Shown here piece by piece: positions 1 to 11,386 of a DNA stretch of 11,386 nt (position 1 is its first letter; the number at the start of each line of letters is the position of its first letter). The notes beneath the pieces were generated by a model that worked only from the letters and a program-made list of their open reading frames with translations, had not been told where the DNA came from and did no database searches. The DNA is taken from NCBI GenBank assembly GCA_023135215.1, contig JAGLTP010000430.1, forward strand, positions 1 to 11,386. Direction: 5' to 3'. This DNA comes from Candidatus Heimdallarchaeota archaeon. Lineage in GTDB: Archaea > Asgardarchaeota > Heimdallarchaeia > Heimdallarchaeales > Heimdallarchaeaceae. Position numbers and translations under genes: made by a program.

Positions 1-201
1 GTATTAATTGGAAAATTAAACATAGATCAATATCCTAATATTGCAATGAAATACCAAGTTTCTTCCATTCCAAATTTCCTAGTGTTTCAAGATGGTAAAT
101 ATCTGGGAAATGTTGTTGGTGCAGTAGGAAAGAAACCTTTTGATAAATTGTTTAAACAAATAACTTCTGGCGAGTTAAACAAAAGAGAGGGTTATACCTA
201 A
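1..201 (+). CDS. Thioredoxin, C-terminal part (cut by window edge)
   Basis: Frame 1 is open from the window edge to a TAA stop at 199-201 and gives 66 residues. The segment KYQVSSIPNFLVFQDGK is the typical second half of a thioredoxin fold: a strand, the cis-proline loop (SIP, Pro at residue 24 of the fragment), then a strand ending in the D-G-K turn. A glycine-containing segment (VGAVGKKPFDKLF) follows, as in the last helix of thioredoxins. The preceding KLNIDQYPNIAMKY matches the usual 'vd.d..p.la.ky' segment. The CXXC active site lies upstream of the window, so I cannot tell thioredoxin from a related thiol-disulfide oxidoreductase. It converges with gyrA, whose stop is only 12 bases away. 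Confidence 0.82.
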   Translation, partial: VLIGKLNIDQYPNIAMKYQVSSIPNFLVFQDGKYLGNVVGAVGKKPFDKLFKQITSGELNKREGYT

Positions 202-213
202 CCCTAAATTATT

Positions 214-4828
<4,615 letters not shown>

Positions 4829-4886
4829 TTATATTATAGTCTGTAATTTTAGGACCAGAACTCCTTGGTTTTACGATTTAAGTCGG

Positions 4887-4902
4887 GATATTTTTAAAGC
4901 TT
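4887..4902 (-). promoter_or_regulatory. Candidate archaeal promoter for gyrB-gyrA
   Basis: On the minus strand AAAGCTTTAAAAATATC looks like a BRE/TATA element. It lies about 75-90 bases before the gyrB start, so it would give an untranslated leader of roughly 50 bases. A second AT-rich element (ACTATAATATAAC, about 4826-4838) is closer to the start and would suit a leaderless mRNA. I cannot choose between them from sequence. Confidence 0.3.
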
Positions 4903-5040
4903 TAACTACTAAAAAAATAATAAGTTTATCATTTAAAAATAAATTGGTATACACGATAATAGGCACTAAAACAGCGAGAAATAAAACATTCTTGTATTTA
5001 ATTAATTGAAAAGTTTAGTAAAGGGTAAAAAATAAGCAAA

Positions 5041-5277
5041 TCAAGGTGTGATTCTAGTGCCACTTTTACCTTGTATAGCTGAATTTGCATTCTCTGAATT
5101 AGTGATGACAGCCCTACCCTGTGTTTGTATAACAAATGAAATACATGCTTCAATTTTAGAACCCCTACTCTCTTTAATGAGATGACCTTCATTGAAGGAT
5201 CATATTGCCTCCCAAAACTATATTGTAAGATTATCTTTCATAACAGCATCGATGATTAAAGCGGTTTTATCAAACAT
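5041..5277 (-). pseudogene. Carbamate kinase remnant (C-terminal end)
   Basis: This fills most of the roughly 500-base gap between gyrB and the methylthiotransferase gene. On the minus strand, from 5199 to the TGA at 5041-5043, 52 codons read EGHLIKESRGSKIEACISF, then a segment ending AIQGKSGTRITP. This matches the C-terminus of carbamate kinase (EGHF..GSMGPK..AAI.F, then AII..L..A..AL.G..GT.I). In the same frame but upstream, beyond in-frame stops TGA (5200-5202) and TAG (5218-5220), FDKTALIIDAVMKDNLTI resembles the earlier VIDKD..AALLA....AD.L.I segment, with the stretch between them lost. Most of the roughly 310-residue enzyme is missing and the SMGPK motif has become SRGSK, so this is a decayed gene. 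The enzyme interconverts carbamoyl phosphate and ADP with carbamate and ATP. The remaining gap (4820-5040) holds only AT-rich sequence and the gyrB promoter region. Confidence 0.65.
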
Positions 5278-5325
5278 ATCAGTGCTTTTTCTATTGATAA
5301 AGCAAAAGTTCTTGCTATGTAAAAA

Positions 5326-6651
<1,326 letters not shown>

Positions 6652-6654
6652 TTA

Positions 6655-6665
6655 CTTAAAAAAGG
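6655..6665 (-). promoter_or_regulatory. Candidate TATA box of the methylthiotransferase gene
   Basis: The minus strand reads CCTTTTTTAAGTAAAG, centred about 26 bases before the ATG of the downstream gene. This is the spacing expected for an archaeal promoter driving a leaderless transcript. No experimental support. Confidence 0.4.
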
Positions 6666-6788
6666 CATTGTTCATTGACAATTTTGCATCCATTAAAATA
6701 TTATTTTTTCATTAATATATATAGTTTATATAATAATAACAGAAACATTTTTGGATACAACAATAAGTAAATAACATACACTTCTTCC

Positions 6789-7445
6789 GTGAAAAAAATG
6801 AGTGAATTCATTCCACAACCCCTAATCCAATTGTACATTGTTGATTTTGTTGAAGGTAGATTAGAAAAAGAAGGTGATGAACAATATAGATGGGTTTTAA
6901 TCACCAAAAATGGGGAGAAAGTTTACAAAATTAGAATCAATGGCACAATAGTTGCTAAATATTATAGTGAGGGAGATAAAGAGAAAAAAACTTACGCTAA
7001 CTTCACATTGGATGATGGATCAGATACCATAAGAGTAAAAGCTTGGGAAGAACAAGCAGAAATCCTAAGAGGGTTTGAAATAGGAGAAGAAGTAGAAGTA
7101 ATGGGAAGACCAAGACATAGTGATGATGAAATGTATCTCCTCCCAGATGAAATTCTGAAAATAGATGATTTCAATAAATCATTATACTTACGAACAAAGA
7201 AAATAAAAAGATATGCAAAAAAGAACTATGAACTTCCAACAGAGGAGCAGATTATCAAGGCACATGACATGGCACAAATGGAGTCTGTATGGTCAATCAT
7301 TATGGAAACTGAGGAAGGAGTAGAACTTGACTATATAATAACAAAATCAAAATTAGACAGAGCGATTGTAGAATCAGTTATTCAAGATTTAATTAAGAAA
7401 GGAGATATCTACGAACCAACCTCTTTGAAATATAGGAAAATATAA
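6789..7445 (+). CDS. RPA32-like single-stranded DNA-binding protein (OB-fold plus winged helix)
   Basis: This 218-residue protein has the layout of the RPA32/RPA2 group. A central OB-fold spans about 40-130: YKIRINGTIVAKYYSEG, then YANFTLDDGSDTIRVKAWEEQ, then FEIGEEVEVMGRPR and MYLLPDEILKI. A C-terminal winged helix spans about 150-218 and ends KKGDIYEPTSLKYRKI. Such proteins bind single-stranded DNA in replication and repair, alone or as the small partner of a larger RPA subunit; no partner gene is in this window. There is no zinc-finger motif and no membrane segment. The reading frame opens with GTG at 6789; the ATG at 6798 is as likely. The upstream region to 6634 is a very AT-rich divergent promoter region. 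Its stop is 10 bases from that of the convergent DUF5752-like gene. Confidence 0.8.
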   Translation: MKKMSEFIPQPLIQLYIVDFVEGRLEKEGDEQYRWVLITKNGEKVYKIRINGTIVAKYYSEGDKEKKTYANFTLDDGSDTIRVKAWEEQAEILRGFEIGEEVEVMGRPRHSDDEMYLLPDEILKIDDFNKSLYLRTKKIKRYAKKNYELPTEEQIIKAHDMAQMESVWSIIMETEEGVELDYIITKSKLDRAIVESVIQDLIKKGDIYEPTSLKYRKI

Positions 7446-7455
7446 ACTAACATAT

Positions 7456-7845
<390 letters not shown>

Positions 7846-8018
7846 CTAATTTTTAAGTTTTATGTTAAAAGAATACCAGAGAAAAGTTTCGTTTAACCTC
7901 TTTTAAGTATGCAAATCGTCTTTTTGCGATTTTTGGGAAATTCATAGACTTAGAGAATATTTAAGAACTATGGGATTCCTTTATTTATCCTCTACAAAAT
8001 AAAATAAGAAATAATTAG

Positions 8019-8408
<390 letters not shown>

Positions 8409-8441
8409 GTAAGAACTAGAAAAAGGAATAGGCTGATTACA

Positions 8442-8957
8442 ATGGTTAAAGCTTTGGTATTGTATAATTCTCGTGGTGGTAACACTAAACAAGTAGCAAT
8501 GAAAATTGCTGAAGGTTTGGGAACTGAATGTAGAAACAATAAGAAGATTCCAGATTTAAAAGAATATGATTTAATTATTGTTGGCTCGTGGGTCATCATG
8601 GGTCGAATCAGTTTTGCTGGTGCAAGATACTTGAGAAAATTGAAACGAAAAGGTATCGAAGGCAGGAAAGTTGCCCTATTCTTTACAAGTGGTGCTCCAG
8701 ATGATATTCACCCAATGACAGAAAGGAAAGGAACCCCAAAGAAAATAAAGGAAGTAATGTTTGAAACAATGGAAAGAATCTTGACAAAAAAGAACAAGAT
8801 AAACATTCTATCTGAGCGTTTCTACTGCAAAGGAGCAATTAGAATAACTAAGCATGGTGAAGTAAAAGATAATGTTGGCCATCCTACAGAGGAAGAACTA
8901 GCTCAAGCTAAGGCATTTGGAGAACAATTGAAAAATCAGTTTGAAACTTCTGGTTAA
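8442..8957 (+). CDS. Flavodoxin-domain protein
   Basis: The 171-residue protein starts with VKALVLYNSRGGNTKQVA, a beta-strand followed by the FMN phosphate-binding loop (S-R-G-G-N-T, residues 10-15). DLIIVGSWVIMGRI (about 43-56) is the strand and loop that contact the flavin ring. KVALFFTSGAPDD (about 75-87) is the third characteristic strand and loop. It is therefore likely an FMN-binding electron carrier or oxidoreductase of the flavodoxin fold, in the cytoplasm, with a C-terminal helix rich in charged residues. It is slightly longer than short-chain flavodoxins. A menaquinone-type protoporphyrinogen oxidase (HemG-like) is a possible alternative because the overall layout is similar. It follows the YccF gene by 33 bases. 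Its stop at 8955-8957 lies just before the terminator of the convergent 5S rRNA gene. Confidence 0.85.
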   Translation: MVKALVLYNSRGGNTKQVAMKIAEGLGTECRNNKKIPDLKEYDLIIVGSWVIMGRISFAGARYLRKLKRKGIEGRKVALFFTSGAPDDIHPMTERKGTPKKIKEVMFETMERILTKKNKINILSERFYCKGAIRITKHGEVKDNVGHPTEEELAQAKAFGEQLKNQFETSG

Positions 8958-8960
8958 CGT

Positions 8961-8966
8961 AAAAGA
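8961..8966 (-). terminator. U-rich terminator of the permuted 5S gene
   Basis: On the minus strand TCTTTT directly follows the 3' strand of the terminal stem. A short U run is a usual archaeal stop signal. It lies only three bases from the stop codon of the convergent flavodoxin gene. Confidence 0.5.
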
Positions 8967-8974
8967 CCTAGTAA

Positions 8975-9040
<66 letters not shown>

Positions 9041-9060
9041 CGGCCGTTCCCAAGCCCTCG

Positions 9061-9103
<43 letters not shown>

Positions 9104-9107
9104 CGAC

Positions 9108-9128
9108 CATCTGGAACGCACCCAGATG
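9108..9128 (-). other. Extra hairpin in the leader of the permuted 5S
   Basis: On the minus strand CATCTGG and CCAGATG form a perfect 7-bp stem with a GTGCGTT loop. It lies between the terminal stem and the helix II 3' strand and has no counterpart in normal 5S rRNA. It may stay in the mature RNA or mark a processing site. Confidence 0.6.
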
Positions 9129-9203
9129 TTGTCTGACCTTACTAGGCAAAAGAATAGGATAGATTTTGTTTTTGAATGTTACTATTGGAGAGAAATGATT
9201 TTC

Positions 9204-9215
9204 TCATTTAAACTG
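9204..9215 (-). promoter_or_regulatory. Candidate TATA box for the permuted 5S gene
   Basis: The minus strand reads CAGTTTAAATGAG. A start about 26 bases downstream would fall near 9183, giving a leader of some 35 bases before the terminal stem. The palindromic box at 9231-9242 is an alternative. Confidence 0.35.
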
Positions 9216-9230
9216 AAATAAGTCGAAATG

Positions 9231-9242
9231 TTTAAATTTAAA
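9231..9242 (+). promoter_or_regulatory. Candidate TATA box for tRNA-Ser
   Basis: TTTAAATTTAAA is a perfect palindrome centred about 33 bases before the tRNA 5' end, so transcription would start near 9262 with a leader of about eight bases. Because it reads the same on both strands it could also recruit TBP towards the 5S gene. Confidence 0.45.
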
Positions 9243-9269
9243 TTCTAGTGCAAGAAACAAGAAATCAAC

Positions 9270-9352
<83 letters not shown>

Positions 9353-9355
9353 CAA

Positions 9356-9370
9356 TCTTTTTTTCTCTAC
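9356..9370 (+). terminator. T-rich terminator after tRNA-Ser
   Basis: TCTTTTTTTCTCT follows the CCA end by three bases, with a run of seven T at 9358-9364. This fits an archaeal poly-T terminator and separates the tRNA from hypE. Confidence 0.6.
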
Positions 9371-9380
9371 AAATCTCCAA

Positions 9381-9389
9381 ATTTAAAAA
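9381..9389 (+). promoter_or_regulatory. Candidate TATA box of hypE-hypF
   Basis: CAAATTTAAAAAG is centred about 28 bases before the hypE ATG at 9414, the spacing for a leaderless or near-leaderless archaeal transcript. Confidence 0.45.
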
Positions 9390-9395
9390 GACTAA

Positions 9396-11386
<1,991 letters not shown>

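Noticed and set aside
4998..5192. A 64-codon open frame on the minus strand
   Set aside because: It overlaps the carbamate kinase remnant in another frame; the remnant frame has recognisable family motifs and this one does not.
7911..7932. Small inverted repeat (AAATCG with CGATTT) in the gap before the YccF gene
   Set aside because: A 6-bp stem of low GC content with a competing pairing (GCAAA with TTTGC); no clear link to a terminator or riboswitch. The rest of the 230-base gap is AT-rich with no gene visible.

Overview
The window is AT-rich chromosomal DNA from an archaeon, probably one of the lineages that acquired bacterial-type DNA gyrase, such as an Asgard or euryarchaeal group. The archaeal signs are an e-MtaB/CDKAL1-type tRNA methylthiotransferase, an RPA32-like OB-fold plus winged-helix protein, TATA-like boxes about 25 bp before several starts, and a 5S rRNA whose conserved blocks match archaeal 5S. 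I cannot place it more precisely from sequence alone.

Layout, left to right. The C-terminal end of a thioredoxin (+) meets a convergent gyrB-gyrA operon (-). Behind gyrB lies a decayed carbamate kinase gene (-), then an intact tRNA methylthiotransferase (-). A divergent AT-rich gap leads to the RPA32-like protein (+), which converges on a small DUF5752-like gene (-). Next come a YccF-type membrane protein and a flavodoxin (+, likely co-transcribed). A structured RNA gene (-) ends only a few bases from the flavodoxin stop. Divergent from it is tRNA-Ser(GCU) (+), then hypE and the first part of hypF (+), both for [NiFe]-hydrogenase maturation.

The most important item is the RNA at about 8961-9147 (-). 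It is a 5S rRNA, but its halves are in swapped order. The normal 3' half (helix II 3' strand, helices IV and V, helix I 3' strand) comes first. A four-base UGCG loop then joins the normal 3' and 5' ends, and the normal 5' half (helix I and II 5' strands, helix III with loop C) follows. All five helices can be drawn with good base pairing. The new ends lie in the loop B/helix III region and are closed by an extra 12-bp terminal stem. A further 7-bp hairpin is inserted in the leader. This is a circularly permuted 5S rRNA gene. Permuted 5S rRNAs are known from some algal mitochondria; I know of none in archaea, though I could not search.

Functionally the window is mostly housekeeping: DNA topology (gyrase), tRNA modification, single-strand DNA binding, redox proteins, translation RNAs and hydrogenase maturation. 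Most intergenic gaps are very short, and several convergent gene pairs are separated by only 3-12 bases.
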